This document shows positions 26,490 through 35,370 of a DNA stretch of 64,000 nucleotides, in pieces. The stretch lies in the NCBI GenBank assembly GCA_050249415.1, contig JBFWQO010000005.1:124001-188000 (forward strand), in the 5' to 3' direction. The translations under genes were made by a program, and so were the position numbers. How positions within the stretch are numbered: the first letter of the stretch is position 1; each line of letters begins with the position of its first letter. This DNA comes from CADEFQ01 sp050249415 (GTDB taxonomy: Bacteria > Pseudomonadota > Gammaproteobacteria > Steroidobacterales > Steroidobacteraceae). The notes below the pieces were generated by a model that saw nothing but the letters and a program-made list of their open reading frames with translations, was not told the DNA's origin and ran no database searches.

Positions 26490-28121
26490 TCAGCGGCGAT
26501 AGCCGTTCGTGATCGGATAGCGCCAGTCGCGGCCGAACGCACGGCGACTCACGCGCACGCCGGGCGGCGCCTGCCGTCGCTTGTATTCATTGCGCTTCAC
26601 GAGATCGAGCACGCGGCCCACCGTGGCCCTCTCGAAGCCGCGCGCACAGATTTCATCGACCGACAGGTCTTCCTCGATGAACGCCGCGAGGATCGGGTCG
26701 AGGATGTCGTACGGCGGCAGCGAGTCGCTGTCCTTCTGCCCCGCGCGCAGTTCCGCCGAAGGCGGGCGGTCGATGACCCGCTGCGGGATCGCCGCCGACA
26801 CCGTGTTGCGATACTCCGCGAGTCGATAGACGAGCCGCTTGCTGCAGTCCTTGATCGGCGCGAAGCCGCCCGCCATGTCGCCGTACAGCGTCGCGTAGCC
26901 GACCGCCACCTCGCTCTTGTTGCCGGTCGTCAGCAGCATGCGGCCGGTCTTGTTCGACAGGCCCATCAGCAGCAGCATGCGGCAACGCGACTGGATGTTC
27001 TCCTCGGTGGCATCGGGCGGGCGGCCGGCGAACTCGCCGGCGAGCGTCGCGAGCGTGGCCTCGAACATCGCTTCGATCGGCAACACGCTGTACCTGACAC
27101 CGAGCAGATCCGCCTGTCCCTTCGCGTCCTCGAGGCTCATCGCGGAGGTGTAGCGTGACGGCATCATCACCGCGTGCACCTGCGCGGGCCCGAGCGCGTC
27201 GACCGCAATCGCCAGCGTGAGCGCCGAATCGATCCCGCCGGACAGGCCCATCACGACGCCCGGGAAACGATGTTTGGTCACGTAGTCGCGCACACCGACG
27301 ACGAGGGCGCCATAGACGCTCGCGACCTCCGGTACCTCGGGCGTCACGACACCCGGCCGCGGCACGACGGCGCCGCGCGCACCGCGATCGAACTCGACGA
27401 TGTGCAGGCCCTCCGCCCAGGCGGGTGCGCGCATCGTGATCCCGCCCGCCGCGTCCATCACGAAGGACTGGCCGTCGAACACGAGTTCGTCCTGGCCGCC
27501 GACCACGTTGACGTACGCGAGCGGCAGCCCGACATCGCGCACGCGCTCGCGGGCGGCCGCTTCGCGATCGCGTTGCTTGTGCAGCTGGTACGGCGAGGCA
27601 TTCGCGACGACGAGGAGCTGCGCGCCCGCCGAGCGCGCGAGCTGCGCGGCGTCGCGCTCCCAGATGTCCTCGCAGATGAGGAACCCGAGCGCGGTGCCAC
27701 CGACCTCGACCACGGTGGGCTGTGCGCCGGCGCTGAAGTAGCGCTTCTCGTCGAACACCTGGTAGTTCGGCAGCTCGGTCTTGCGGTGCATCGCCTGCAC
27801 GGCGCCGCGCGCGACCAGCGCCGCCGAATTGTAGATCTGCGTGCCGCTGTACTCCGGCAGGCCGACCAGCACCGCGATGTCGCCGACACCGCGACAGACC
27901 TCGGCGAGGCCCGCCTCGATCTGCAGGCGAAAGCCGCGGTGGAACAGCAGGTCCTCGGGTGGATAGCCCGACAGGGCGAGCTCGGGGAAGACCACGAGAT
28001 CCGCCCGCTGCGCGAGCGCCGCACGCGCCGTATCGATCACCCGCGCGACGTTGCCTCGCACGTCGCCGACCAGGAAATCGAATTGGGCGAGTGCGATCCG
28101 CAGCGGCGCGGATCGGCTCAT
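26490..28121 (-). CDS. nadE: glutamine-dependent NAD+ synthetase
   Basis: NadE makes NAD from nicotinic acid adenine dinucleotide, using ammonia from glutamine and ATP. The 543-residue protein has two parts. The N-terminal nitrilase-type glutaminase has the triad Glu47 (PELALSGYP), Lys114 (HRKTELPNY) and Cys150 (FLICEDIW). The C-terminal synthetase has the PP-loop SGGIDS (294-299) and TTGNKSEVAVGYATLYGD. The start ATG overlaps the sucD stop as ATGA, so NAD synthesis is coupled to the succinyl-CoA synthetase operon. Confidence 0.95.
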   Translation of the reverse strand: MSRSAPLRIALAQFDFLVGDVRGNVARVIDTARAALAQRADLVVFPELALSGYPPEDLLFHRGFRLQIEAGLAEVCRGVGDIAVLVGLPEYSGTQIYNSAALVARGAVQAMHRKTELPNYQVFDEKRYFSAGAQPTVVEVGGTALGFLICEDIWERDAAQLARSAGAQLLVVANASPYQLHKQRDREAAARERVRDVGLPLAYVNVVGGQDELVFDGQSFVMDAAGGITMRAPAWAEGLHIVEFDRGARGAVVPRPGVVTPEVPEVASVYGALVVGVRDYVTKHRFPGVVMGLSGGIDSALTLAIAVDALGPAQVHAVMMPSRYTSAMSLEDAKGQADLLGVRYSVLPIEAMFEATLATLAGEFAGRPPDATEENIQSRCRMLLLMGLSNKTGRMLLTTGNKSEVAVGYATLYGDMAGGFAPIKDCSKRLVYRLAEYRNTVSAAIPQRVIDRPPSAELRAGQKDSDSLPPYDILDPILAAFIEEDLSVDEICARGFERATVGRVLDLVKRNEYKRRQAPPGVRVSRRAFGRDWRYPITNGYRR

Positions 28122-29134
28122 TTGGGCCTGCGAGCGCGCCGCGCGACGACCTTCCGCTTCGGCGCGGCCTTGCGCTTCGGCGCGGCCTTGCGTTTCGGCG
28201 TCGCTTTCTTCTTCGCCGCGGGCCGCGGTTCGACGTGCCGCGCCGCCGCCGCGCTCTTGCGGCGCCTGAACAGCAGCTCGCGCATGGCGCTGCCGAGATC
28301 GGCGGGCGATTTCACGGTGCGTACGCCCGCGCGCTCGAGCGCGCGGTACTTGTCGGCCGCGGTGCCCTTGCCGCCCGCGACAATCGCGCCCGCGTGCCCC
28401 ATGCGCTTGCCCGGCGGCGCCGTGACACCCGCGATGTACGCGACCACCGGTTTCGAGACGAAGCGGCGGATGAACTCCGCGCCCGCTTCCTCGTCGCTGC
28501 CGCCGATCTCGCCCACCATGATGATGCCTTCGGTCCCCGGGTCGCGCTCGAAGAGCTCGAGCAGGTCGACGAAATTCATGCCGCGCACCGGGTCGCCGCC
28601 GATGCCGACGCAGGTGCTCTGCCCGAGCCCGTTGTTCGTGGTCTGGAACACGGTTTCGTAGGTGAGCGTGCCCGAGCGCGAGACGACGCCGATCGCACCT
28701 TTCTTGTGGATGAAGCCCGGCATGATGCCGATCTTGCATTCGTCGGGCGTGATGACGCCCGGGCAGTTCGGTCCCACGAGGCGCGTGCCCTTGCCGGCGA
28801 GCGCGGCCTTCACCTTCACCATGTCGTTCACCGGAATACCCTCGGTGATGCACACGACGAGCTCGATGCCCGCGTCGGCCGCCTCGAGGATCGCATCGGC
28901 GGCATACGGCGGCGGCACATAGATCATGCTCGCGGTGGCGCCCGTCTGCTTCACGGCCTCGTGCGTGGTGTCGAACACCGGCAGGCCGAGGTGCTGCTCG
29001 CCGCCGCGGCCCGGCGTGACGCCGCCGACGAGACGCGTGCCGTAATCGAGGCACTGCTTCGAATGGAACGTGCCCTGCTTGCCGGTGAAGCCCTGGCAAA
29101 TGACCCGCGTGTGCTTGTTGACGAGAATGCTCAT
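28118..29134 (-). CDS. sucD: succinyl-CoA synthetase alpha subunit with basic histone-like tail
   Basis: SucD, with SucC, interconverts succinyl-CoA and succinate plus ATP/GTP in the TCA cycle. Residues 1-289 align with the normal enzyme: CoA-binding GFTGKQGTFH, the phosphohistidine His247 in GHAGAIV, and GVTAPPGKRMG. The protein runs to 338 residues, about 50 longer than the Escherichia coli subunit (289). The extra tail (from about residue 290) is almost entirely Lys, Arg, Ala and Pro with the repeat KRKAAP, like histone H1/AlgP-type tails. The tail is encoded by an 18-bp tandem repeat. The gene overlaps sucC upstream and nadE downstream by four bases each. Confidence 0.93.
   Translation of the reverse strand: MSILVNKHTRVICQGFTGKQGTFHSKQCLDYGTRLVGGVTPGRGGEQHLGLPVFDTTHEAVKQTGATASMIYVPPPYAADAILEAADAGIELVVCITEGIPVNDMVKVKAALAGKGTRLVGPNCPGVITPDECKIGIMPGFIHKKGAIGVVSRSGTLTYETVFQTTNNGLGQSTCVGIGGDPVRGMNFVDLLELFERDPGTEGIIMVGEIGGSDEEAGAEFIRRFVSKPVVAYIAGVTAPPGKRMGHAGAIVAGGKGTAADKYRALERAGVRTVKSPADLGSAMRELLFRRRKSAAAARHVEPRPAAKKKATPKRKAAPKRKAAPKRKVVARRARRPK
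28156..28209. repeat. 18-bp tandem repeat in sucD 3' end
   Basis: The 18-mer starting GCTTCGGCGCGGCC is present twice in perfect tandem (28156-28173, 28174-28191), followed by a degenerate third copy. Each unit encodes one PKRKAA step of the SucD tail. In-frame unit length means copy-number change would lengthen or shorten the tail without a frameshift. Confidence 0.7.
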
Positions 29135-30318
29135 GCCCTGCCCTTCGTGGTCGAACCCTCGGCCGCCAGTGCGACGACCTTCTTTGCCGCATCGGTGAGA
29201 TCCGCGCCCGGCGTGAGTGCGAGCCCGCTCGCGGCCAGCATCTCGCGCGCCTTGTCGGCATTCGTGCCCTGCAGGCGCACGACGACCGGTACCGCGAGCG
29301 ACAGCTTCTTCGCCGCCGTGATGATGCCCTCGGCGATCAGGTCGCAGCGCACGATGCCGCCGAAGATATTGACGAGGATCGCGCGCACGTTCGGATTCGA
29401 GAGGATCAGCTTGAACGCCTCGGTCACGCGCTCGGCGGTCGCGCCGCCGCCCACGTCGAGGAAGTTCGCCGGCTGCCCGCCGTGCAGCTTGATCAGGTCC
29501 ATGGTCGCCATCGCGAGGCCCGCGCCGTTCACCATGCAGGCGATGTCGCCGTCGAGCGAGACATAGTTGAGGTCGTGCTCGCTCGCGCGCACCTCCATCG
29601 CATCTTCCTGCGAAACGTCGCGCAGCGCCGCGAGCGCCGGCTGGCGAAAGAGCGCATTGGGATCGATGTTGATCTTGGCGTCGAGCGCGACCAGCCGGCC
29701 GGCCTTGGTGACGATGAGCGGATTCACCTCGAGCAGGCTCGCGTCGCGCTCGAGGTAGAGCCGGTAGAGCGCCGTCGCGATCTTCTCGAACTCGCCGATC
29801 TGCTTGCCCTCGAAGCCGAGCGCGAACGCCATCTGCCGGCACTGATAGGGCTGCAGGCCCGCGGCCGGGTGCACGTTCACGGTGATGATCTTCTCCGGCG
29901 TGTGCTCGGCCACCTCCTCGATGTCCATGCCGCCCGCGGACGAGCCGATCAGCGCGATGCGCCCTTTCTCGCGGTTCAAGGTCAGCGACAGGTAGATTTC
30001 GCGCGCGATCTCCGAGCCCGATTCCACGTAGACGGCGTTGATCGGCAGGCCCTCCTCGCCCGTCTGCTTCGTGACGAGCCTGCGGCCGAGCATTTCGCCC
30101 GCGGCGGCGCGCACCGCCGGCAGGTCGCGCGCGAGCTTCACGCCGCCCGCCTTGCCGCGCCCGCCCGCGTGGACCTGCGCCTTGACGACCCACACCGCGC
30201 CGCCGATGGCCTCGGCCGCGGCGACCGCCTCGTCGGCGCTCTGCGCCACGCGCCCCTGCGGCACGGGCACGCCGTACTCGCGGAAGACCTCTTTCGCCTG
30301 ATATTCGTGGAGATTCAT
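29131..30318 (-). CDS. sucC: succinyl-CoA synthetase beta subunit
   Basis: SucC is the nucleotide-binding subunit of succinyl-CoA synthetase. At 395 residues (388 in Escherichia coli) it begins MNLHEYQAKEVFREYGVPVP. An ATP-grasp fold follows, with VVKAQVHAGGRGKAGGVKL. The ligase half has VNPLIVTK, NIFGGIVRCD and VVRLQGTNADKAR. The start at 30318 has GGCGGG upstream. It is the first gene of sucC-sucD-nadE, with ATGA overlaps at both junctions. It is divergent from pilS, and the two possible start regions nearly touch. Confidence 0.96.
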   Translation of the reverse strand: MNLHEYQAKEVFREYGVPVPQGRVAQSADEAVAAAEAIGGAVWVVKAQVHAGGRGKAGGVKLARDLPAVRAAAGEMLGRRLVTKQTGEEGLPINAVYVESGSEIAREIYLSLTLNREKGRIALIGSSAGGMDIEEVAEHTPEKIITVNVHPAAGLQPYQCRQMAFALGFEGKQIGEFEKIATALYRLYLERDASLLEVNPLIVTKAGRLVALDAKINIDPNALFRQPALAALRDVSQEDAMEVRASEHDLNYVSLDGDIACMVNGAGLAMATMDLIKLHGGQPANFLDVGGGATAERVTEAFKLILSNPNVRAILVNIFGGIVRCDLIAEGIITAAKKLSLAVPVVVRLQGTNADKAREMLAASGLALTPGADLTDAAKKVVALAAEGSTTKGRA

Positions 30319-30346
30319 GAACCCGCCGGATCGCAAAAAGAACGCG

Positions 30347-30352
30347 TATTCT
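30347..30352 (+). promoter_or_regulatory. -10-like hexamer, 6 nt before pilS start
   Basis: TATTCT followed by six bases and the ATG at 30359. The geometry predicts a leaderless pilS mRNA. No -35 match is evident. Confidence 0.35.
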
Positions 30353-30358
30353 CGCGGA

Positions 30359-31996
30359 ATGTTAAAGTCCCCGGCAATGGGGGCAGATCAAATCGAGCGC
30401 AATTCGACCCTCGGCGATCTCGGCTGGCGGATCGTCGGGCTCCTGAACCTCTATCGGCTCCTGATCCCGCCGGTCCTCTTTGCCATTTATCGCCACACCC
30501 TGCCCCAACCGACCGTCGGCAGCGAGCACCCGCGGCTCTTTTTTGCCGTTTGCGTGGCCTATTTCATCGCCGGCATCGTGCTGGTGCTCGCCCAGCGCCT
30601 GCCGCGCCTGCCCCGCCATGCGCTGCTGCTCACGCACTCGCTCATCGATTCGCTCACCATCGCGCTCCTCCTCTACGCGAGCGGCGGGGTCGGCAGCGGG
30701 CTCGGGATCCTGCTCGTCGTCCCTGTCGGGTCGGTCGCGCTGCTCGCCGAGGGCCGCCAGACCCTCCTGATGGCCGCCACGGCCGTCGTCGCGCTCCTCA
30801 CGCAGCAGGTCATCGGGCAGTTCTCCGGAACGGGCTCGTCGGCGGACTATCCGACGGCCGGCGTGATCGGCGTGATCCTCTTCCTCGTCGCCCTCGCCAG
30901 CTGGCCGCTCACCGCCCGGCTGCAGGAAAGCGAGGCGCTGATCAAGCGGCGCGAAGTCGATCTCGCCAACCTCGCCGAATTGTCGCAGTACATCGTGCAG
31001 CACCTGCGCGAGAGCCTGCTGGTCGTCGACGAGGAAGACCGGATCCGGCTCATCAACGAATCCGCCGCCCGCATCCTCGGGGATCACGCGGCCTACCCCG
31101 GCGCATTGCTCGGCGAGGCCTCGCCGAAGCTGCTGTACCTGCTGTCGACGTGGCGCCAGAGCGGCGAGCGGCCCAAGGACAGCGGCGCCACGTTCATCGC
31201 GAACAACGGCGCGAACGAAATCCTGCCGCATTTCGCGCCGCTCGGCACGCACGACCCGCCGCCCGTCATCGTGTTCCTCGAGGACACCACCGAGGTGGCG
31301 GGCAAGGTCCAGCAGCTGAAGCTCGCCTCGCTCGGCCGCCTCTCGGCGAGCATCGCGCACGAGATCAGGAATCCGGTCGGCGCGATGAGCCACGCCGCGC
31401 AACTGCTCGGCGAATCGGGCCACCTCGGCGATGAAGACCGCCGCCTCGCCGAGATCATCCGCACGAATGCGTCCCGTGTCAGCGAGATCATCGCCAACGT
31501 GCAGTCGATGTCGAGGCGCGAACCCATGCGCGCGGAGCAATTCGAGCTCGGCGACTGGCTGCGCGCCTTCCGTGCCGAATTCTGCGCCACGCTGCCGTGC
31601 CCGGAAGAGCAGGTCTCCCTGCACATGGCCGACGGCGCCCTCGAAGTGCGTTGCGATCGCAGCCAGTTGCGCCAGATCGTGTGGAACCTCGCGGAGAACG
31701 CGTTGAAGCACGGCGGCGATGCAGTCTCGCGGATCGAGCTGCGCAGCGGCCGGCTGTCGCCGGCGCAGCGCCCCTACCTCGAGGTGGCCGACCGCGGCCG
31801 CGGCATCCCGGAATCCCTCGCCGAACGCATCTTCGAGCCGTTCGTGACGAGCGATGCGCAGGGCATCGGGCTCGGGCTCTATCTCGCGCGCGAACTCGCG
31901 CAGGCGAACGGCGCCACGCTGATCTATGAACCGCGTCCCGGTGACGGCAGCGTGTTCCGCCTCGTGTTCTCCGATCCGCTACGATGGCGGGCATGA
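30359..31996 (+). CDS. pilS: sensor histidine kinase PilS
   Basis: PilS is the membrane sensor that controls pilin expression through PilR. About 545 residues: six hydrophobic segments in the first ~170, then a PAS-like domain (LRESLLVVDEEDRIRLIN), the dimerisation/phosphoacceptor helix with SIAHEIRNPVG, and a HATPase domain with N-box VWNLAENALKHG, DRGRGIPE and GIGLGLYLAREL. The six-helix N-terminus and adjacency to an NtrC-type regulator identify PilS rather than a generic kinase. Start choice: ATG 30359 fits a -10 hexamer and the reading frame; ATG 30317 and ATG 30377 are alternatives. The stop overlaps the pilR ATG (ATGA). Confidence 0.92.
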   Translation: MLKSPAMGADQIERNSTLGDLGWRIVGLLNLYRLLIPPVLFAIYRHTLPQPTVGSEHPRLFFAVCVAYFIAGIVLVLAQRLPRLPRHALLLTHSLIDSLTIALLLYASGGVGSGLGILLVVPVGSVALLAEGRQTLLMAATAVVALLTQQVIGQFSGTGSSADYPTAGVIGVILFLVALASWPLTARLQESEALIKRREVDLANLAELSQYIVQHLRESLLVVDEEDRIRLINESAARILGDHAAYPGALLGEASPKLLYLLSTWRQSGERPKDSGATFIANNGANEILPHFAPLGTHDPPPVIVFLEDTTEVAGKVQQLKLASLGRLSASIAHEIRNPVGAMSHAAQLLGESGHLGDEDRRLAEIIRTNASRVSEIIANVQSMSRREPMRAEQFELGDWLRAFRAEFCATLPCPEEQVSLHMADGALEVRCDRSQLRQIVWNLAENALKHGGDAVSRIELRSGRLSPAQRPYLEVADRGRGIPESLAERIFEPFVTSDAQGIGLGLYLARELAQANGATLIYEPRPGDGSVFRLVFSDPLRWRA

Positions 31997-33357
31997 GCAG
32001 GCCCGTCGTGCTGGTCGTCGACGACGAACCGGACCTCGTCGAACTCGTCAGCCTCACGCTGTCCCGCATGAACCTCGAGACCGCCGCCGCGGGCGATCTC
32101 GCGGGCGCGCGCGAGCAGCTCGTCGCGCGCCACTTCGACCTCTGCCTCACCGACATGCGCCTGCCCGACGGCGACGGCCTCGATCTCGTCGCCTGGATCG
32201 CGGAGCACAAGCCGCTCGTCCCGGTGGCCGTGATCTCGGCGCACGGCAACGTCGAATCGGCGGTGCGCGCGCTCAAGCTCGGCGCGTTCGATTTCGTCTC
32301 GAAGCCGCTCGATCTCGGGGTGCTGCGCAAGCTCGTGGCGAGCGCCATCCGGCTCGGCGAGCGCGACGGCGACCTCACGGTGCGCGGCCCGCGCCTGATC
32401 GGGCAATCGTCGGTCATGGAAGCGCTGCGGCAGATGATCGCGCGGGTCGCGCGCAGCCAGGCGCCGGTGCACATCTCGGGCGAGTCGGGCACCGGCAAGG
32501 AACTCGTCGCGCGCCTGATCCACGATTCGGGCCCGCGCGCGGAGGGGCCTTTCGTGCCCGTCAACTGCGGCGCGATCCCGACCGAACTGATGGAGAGCGA
32601 ATTCTTCGGCTACAAGCGCGGCAGCTTCACCGGCGCGGTGGCCGACAGCAAGGGGCTCATCCAGTCGGCCGAGGGCGGCACGCTGTTCCTCGACGAAGTG
32701 GCCGATCTGCCGCTGCACATGCAGGTGAAACTGCTGCGCGTGATCCAGGAGAAGACCGTGCGGCCGATCGGCGAGGCGCGCGAAGTGGCGGTCGACGTGC
32801 GCATCCTTTCGGCCACGCACAAGGACCTCGCCGCGCTCGTGCGCGAGGGCCGCTTCCGCGAAGACCTGTACTACCGCATCGACGTGATCGAGATGCGCGT
32901 GCCGTCGCTGCGCGAGCGCGCCGACGACATCCCGGATCTCGCCGAGGCGATCGTGCGGCGCCTGTCGCGCCGCATGGGCGTGGAAGCGCCGGCGATCGGC
33001 GCCGATGCGCTCGCCGTGCTCGAAGCCCACCGCTTCCCCGGCAATGTGCGCGAACTCGAGAACGTGCTCGAGCGGGCGCTCACCCTCTGCGTCACCGACA
33101 CGATCGCGGCCGGCGACATCCAGGTGCGTGCGCCGATCCCCGATGCACCCGCGGAGACCAGCGGCTCTCAGGGTGGCGCGCCTGCGGTGGGGGCGACGAG
33201 CGGCGCCGCGCTCGGCGACCAGCTCGACAACATCGAGCGCGACGCGATCGTCAAGGCGCTCGAGCAGACCCGCTACAACAAGACCGCCGCCGCGAAGCTC
33301 CTCGGCATGAGCTTTCGCGCGCTGCGCTACCGGATCAAGAAGCTCGGGATCGAGTAG
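31993..33357 (+). CDS. pilR: sigma-54-dependent response regulator PilR
   Basis: A 454-residue NtrC-family activator. The receiver domain has Asp10/Asp11, phosphoacceptor Asp54 (CLTDMRLPDG) and Lys105. The AAA+ domain has Walker A GESGTGKE (163-170) and the sigma-54 contact loop as GSFTGA, the PilR-type variant of GAFTGA. The C-terminal Fis-type helix-turn-helix is NKTAAAKLLGMSFRALRYRIKKL. It would activate the sigma-54 promoter found upstream of pilA about 2.5 kb away. ATG 31993 (ATGA overlap with pilS) is preferred over ATG 31984. Confidence 0.94.
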   Translation: MSRPVVLVVDDEPDLVELVSLTLSRMNLETAAAGDLAGAREQLVARHFDLCLTDMRLPDGDGLDLVAWIAEHKPLVPVAVISAHGNVESAVRALKLGAFDFVSKPLDLGVLRKLVASAIRLGERDGDLTVRGPRLIGQSSVMEALRQMIARVARSQAPVHISGESGTGKELVARLIHDSGPRAEGPFVPVNCGAIPTELMESEFFGYKRGSFTGAVADSKGLIQSAEGGTLFLDEVADLPLHMQVKLLRVIQEKTVRPIGEAREVAVDVRILSATHKDLAALVREGRFREDLYYRIDVIEMRVPSLRERADDIPDLAEAIVRRLSRRMGVEAPAIGADALAVLEAHRFPGNVRELENVLERALTLCVTDTIAAGDIQVRAPIPDAPAETSGSQGGAPAVGATSGAALGDQLDNIERDAIVKALEQTRYNKTAAAKLLGMSFRALRYRIKKLGIE

Positions 33358-33403
33358 GTTACTGCCGGCCCGGCCGCGTGAATGAGCAGCGCCCAGCCGG
33401 GTG

Positions 33404-33808
33404 TCAGGGTGCGAGCCAGTTCGCAACCTGCAGCCCGCCGACGCGGCGAAATTCCCGTACATTGCGAGTCACCAGCACGGCCTGCAGCGCCAGCGCGTGC
33501 GCGGCAATCAGCGTATCGAGCGGCCCGATCGGCGTGCCACCGGCACTCAGGCGCTGCCGCACGGGGCCGCAGGCAGACGCCGCGGCGGCGTCGAATGATG
33601 CGGTGACGAATGCTTCCAGGAACGCCTGGAGCGCGTTCGCATTTTCCCGTGGCCGCGAGCTGCGCGCGACGCCGAAATTCAGCTCGGCCAACGTGATACT
33701 CGACAACCCGATCTGCCCGACCGGCCGCGAACGCACCCTTCGGTCGAGGCGCGGCGAGGAACCGTGCATCAACGCGATGACGGTATCCGTGTCGAGCAGC
33801 CAGCGCAC
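33404..33808 (-). CDS. VapC-like PIN-domain ribonuclease
   Basis: A 134-residue PIN-domain protein of the VapC toxin type, a predicted Mg-dependent RNase. The acidic residues are Asp6 (LLDTDT), Glu42 (LAELNFG), Asp97 (PLDTLIAAHAL) and a late Asn in TRNVREF. The start is a GTG that overlaps the TAG stop of the upstream pseudogene. No VapB-type antitoxin is visible on either side, so it is either an orphan, a relic, or paired with a gene elsewhere. It lies in the accessory stretch between pilR and pilA. Confidence 0.82.
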   Translation of the reverse strand: MRWLLDTDTVIALMHGSSPRLDRRVRSRPVGQIGLSSITLAELNFGVARSSRPRENANALQAFLEAFVTASFDAAAASACGPVRQRLSAGGTPIGPLDTLIAAHALALQAVLVTRNVREFRRVGGLQVANWLAP

Positions 33809-34646
33809 TACAGCGGCTCGCGCTCTTCAGCCTCGGCAGGCTGATCCCGCCGGCGCATGAAGTCCGGCGTGAACCGCGAACGCGCGGCCAGCATCGACTC
33901 CCACGAGGCCCGCGATTTCCTGCCGTACTCGGCGCGAAACGTGCGCAGGTGCGTGGCGTCACCCAAGCGTGGGCGAGCCGTCGCCTTGACTTCGACGGGC
34001 AGGAGCTTACCGCCCGCTTCGATCACGAAATCCACTTCTTCGCCCGTGGCGGTGCGCCAATGGCCGAGCTCCGCGCGTTCGATCCGCGCGTCGCGCCACG
34101 CGAGCAGGTCCTGCAGCACGAGATTCTCGAAGTGCGCGCCACCGGGTTCTTCCACTTCTGCGAGATGCATCGCCACGCCGGTATCGCCCCAATAGACCTT
34201 GGGCGCCTCGATGAGCCGCCTGGTGCGATTCACGGCATACGCGGGCAAGCGCACCAGCAGGCAGGAAGTCGCCGGCGGGTTCAGCCATTGATGAACGGTG
34301 GGCTGCGCAAGCGCCCGCCAGTCCTCTGCTTCGGCCCTCCCACCCGCGAGCAATCCGGGCCACCCGGCGTCGGGAGTCGCGAGCAGTTCTTCCCAGATCC
34401 CGCCCCGTCCACAGCCCTGCTGTCGCGCCGAGTCATCGGCCAGAGCGTCAGATAGCCCGCCCGGCCGGCGAGCGACTCGGGATCACGGCGGGCGGCATCG
34501 AGTACGTCCAGTTCGTCGAGTGTCACGTAGCGGCGTTTGCCCGGAACGAGATGCTCGGCCAGGGTACTCTTGCCGCTCTGGCGGGCACCGGTGACGACCA
34601 CAGCCGGCATTGCGCGCAGCCGCCTGGCGAGCGCGCGACGGATCAC
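33808..34646 (-). pseudogene. decayed ATP-binding protein (AAA/DUF4143 family)
   Basis: Fragments of an AAA ATPase with a DUF4143 C-terminal domain. The N-terminal part (34646 downward) keeps Walker A GARQSGKST and YVTLDELDVLDAARRDPES, then jumps directly to LAGRAGYLTLWPMTRR. That loses the segment that normally carries Walker B and the sensor. A frameshift follows (the correct frame resumes at GIWEELLATPDAGWP). A second internal deletion joins DWRALA to QPTVHQWLN. The C-terminal part is intact: PAYAVNRTRRLIEAPKVYWGDTG and GEEVDFVIEAGGKLLPVEVKA. Intact members are usually around 400 residues or more in one frame. Two deletions plus a frameshift make it non-functional. Confidence 0.8.
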
Positions 34647-34795
34647 GAAGTGGGTATGTAGGACGCGGTCATCCTCGCCGCTACCTCACATGGAGCGGTG
34701 TCACAAACGTAAACCCTTTTTCCTCGCCGCACTTCCCGCCTCCGCCATGCATGTCAGGAACGGCTCGTTATGCGGCAAACGGCGCGCTGCGCATG

Positions 34796-35137
34796 TTATT
34801 CGTCGTCCAGCAACCGCCCCACACGTTTCATGATCTGCGCGAGCACGGAACCGCTGACTGCGCCAATCTTCTCGGCGGCAGCGGATTCGATCGTTGCGAT
34901 CTTTGCCGGGCGGACGACCGACGGTGCCGGCAAACCGGCCGCAGCAAGGTCGCGCACGACCACGTCGTCGGGCCAGCCGCGATTCTCCGCACTGGTGATC
35001 ATCACGACCCAGGCGAGTCCATGCACGTCGTGAAGCCGGGCACCCGAGACGACCAGCGCGGGACGCCATCTGCGGACGGCGCGATCGGTGTAGGGAAAAG
35101 GGACCTTGACGACATCGCCTCTGCTATAGCTTTCCAT
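34796..35137 (-). CDS. MazF/PemK-type toxin
   Basis: A 113-residue type II toxin of the PemK/MazF fold, a predicted sequence-specific mRNA endonuclease. The N-terminus ESYSRGDVVKVPFPYTD and the strand RPALVVSGAR are typical. The conserved ITSAENRGW region and the SVVRPAKIATIE segment carry the catalytic-loop positions. The start ATG lies 14 bases inside the end of the upstream AbrB-type antitoxin gene, the usual coupled antitoxin-toxin order. The ~150 bases after it hold nothing I can identify. Confidence 0.85.
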   Translation of the reverse strand: MESYSRGDVVKVPFPYTDRAVRRWRPALVVSGARLHDVHGLAWVVMITSAENRGWPDDVVVRDLAAAGLPAPSVVRPAKIATIESAAAEKIGAVSGSVLAQIMKRVGRLLDDE

Positions 35138-35342
35138 AGGCCTTGCAGTCGGCAGGGGACTCCCATTCGTCGAATGCCCGGAACGGCTCATCGCCCCCAC
35201 CGATATGCCTTGCCCTGGACAGCACGACGCGCTCGCCCTCGATCTCGTACAGCAGTTCGTCTCCTTCCTGCAGTCGCAGCGCCGCCCGCACGGGCTGCGG
35301 AATCGTGGTCTGCGCCTTGCTCGTCAGCTTGCTCGTGATCAT
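35124..35342 (-). CDS. AbrB/MazE-type antitoxin
   Basis: A 72-residue antitoxin starting MITSKLTSKAQTTIPQPVR, a swapped-hairpin AbrB-type DNA-binding domain. The tail, rich in acidic residues (FRAFDEWESPADCKAYGKL), would bind the toxin. It is the first gene of the pair, overlapping the toxin by 14 bases. A palindrome covering the predicted -10 region lies 32 bases upstream and is the likely autoregulatory operator. Confidence 0.85.
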   Translation of the reverse strand: MITSKLTSKAQTTIPQPVRAALRLQEGDELLYEIEGERVVLSRARHIGGGDEPFRAFDEWESPADCKAYGKL

Positions 35343-35370
35343 CGTCAGGACCCGTGGGGGCAACTTCCCG

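Noticed and set aside
28118..30193. SucD extended to a 691-residue protein
   Set aside because: The extension is an out-of-frame reading of sucC; SucD starts at MSILVNKHT.
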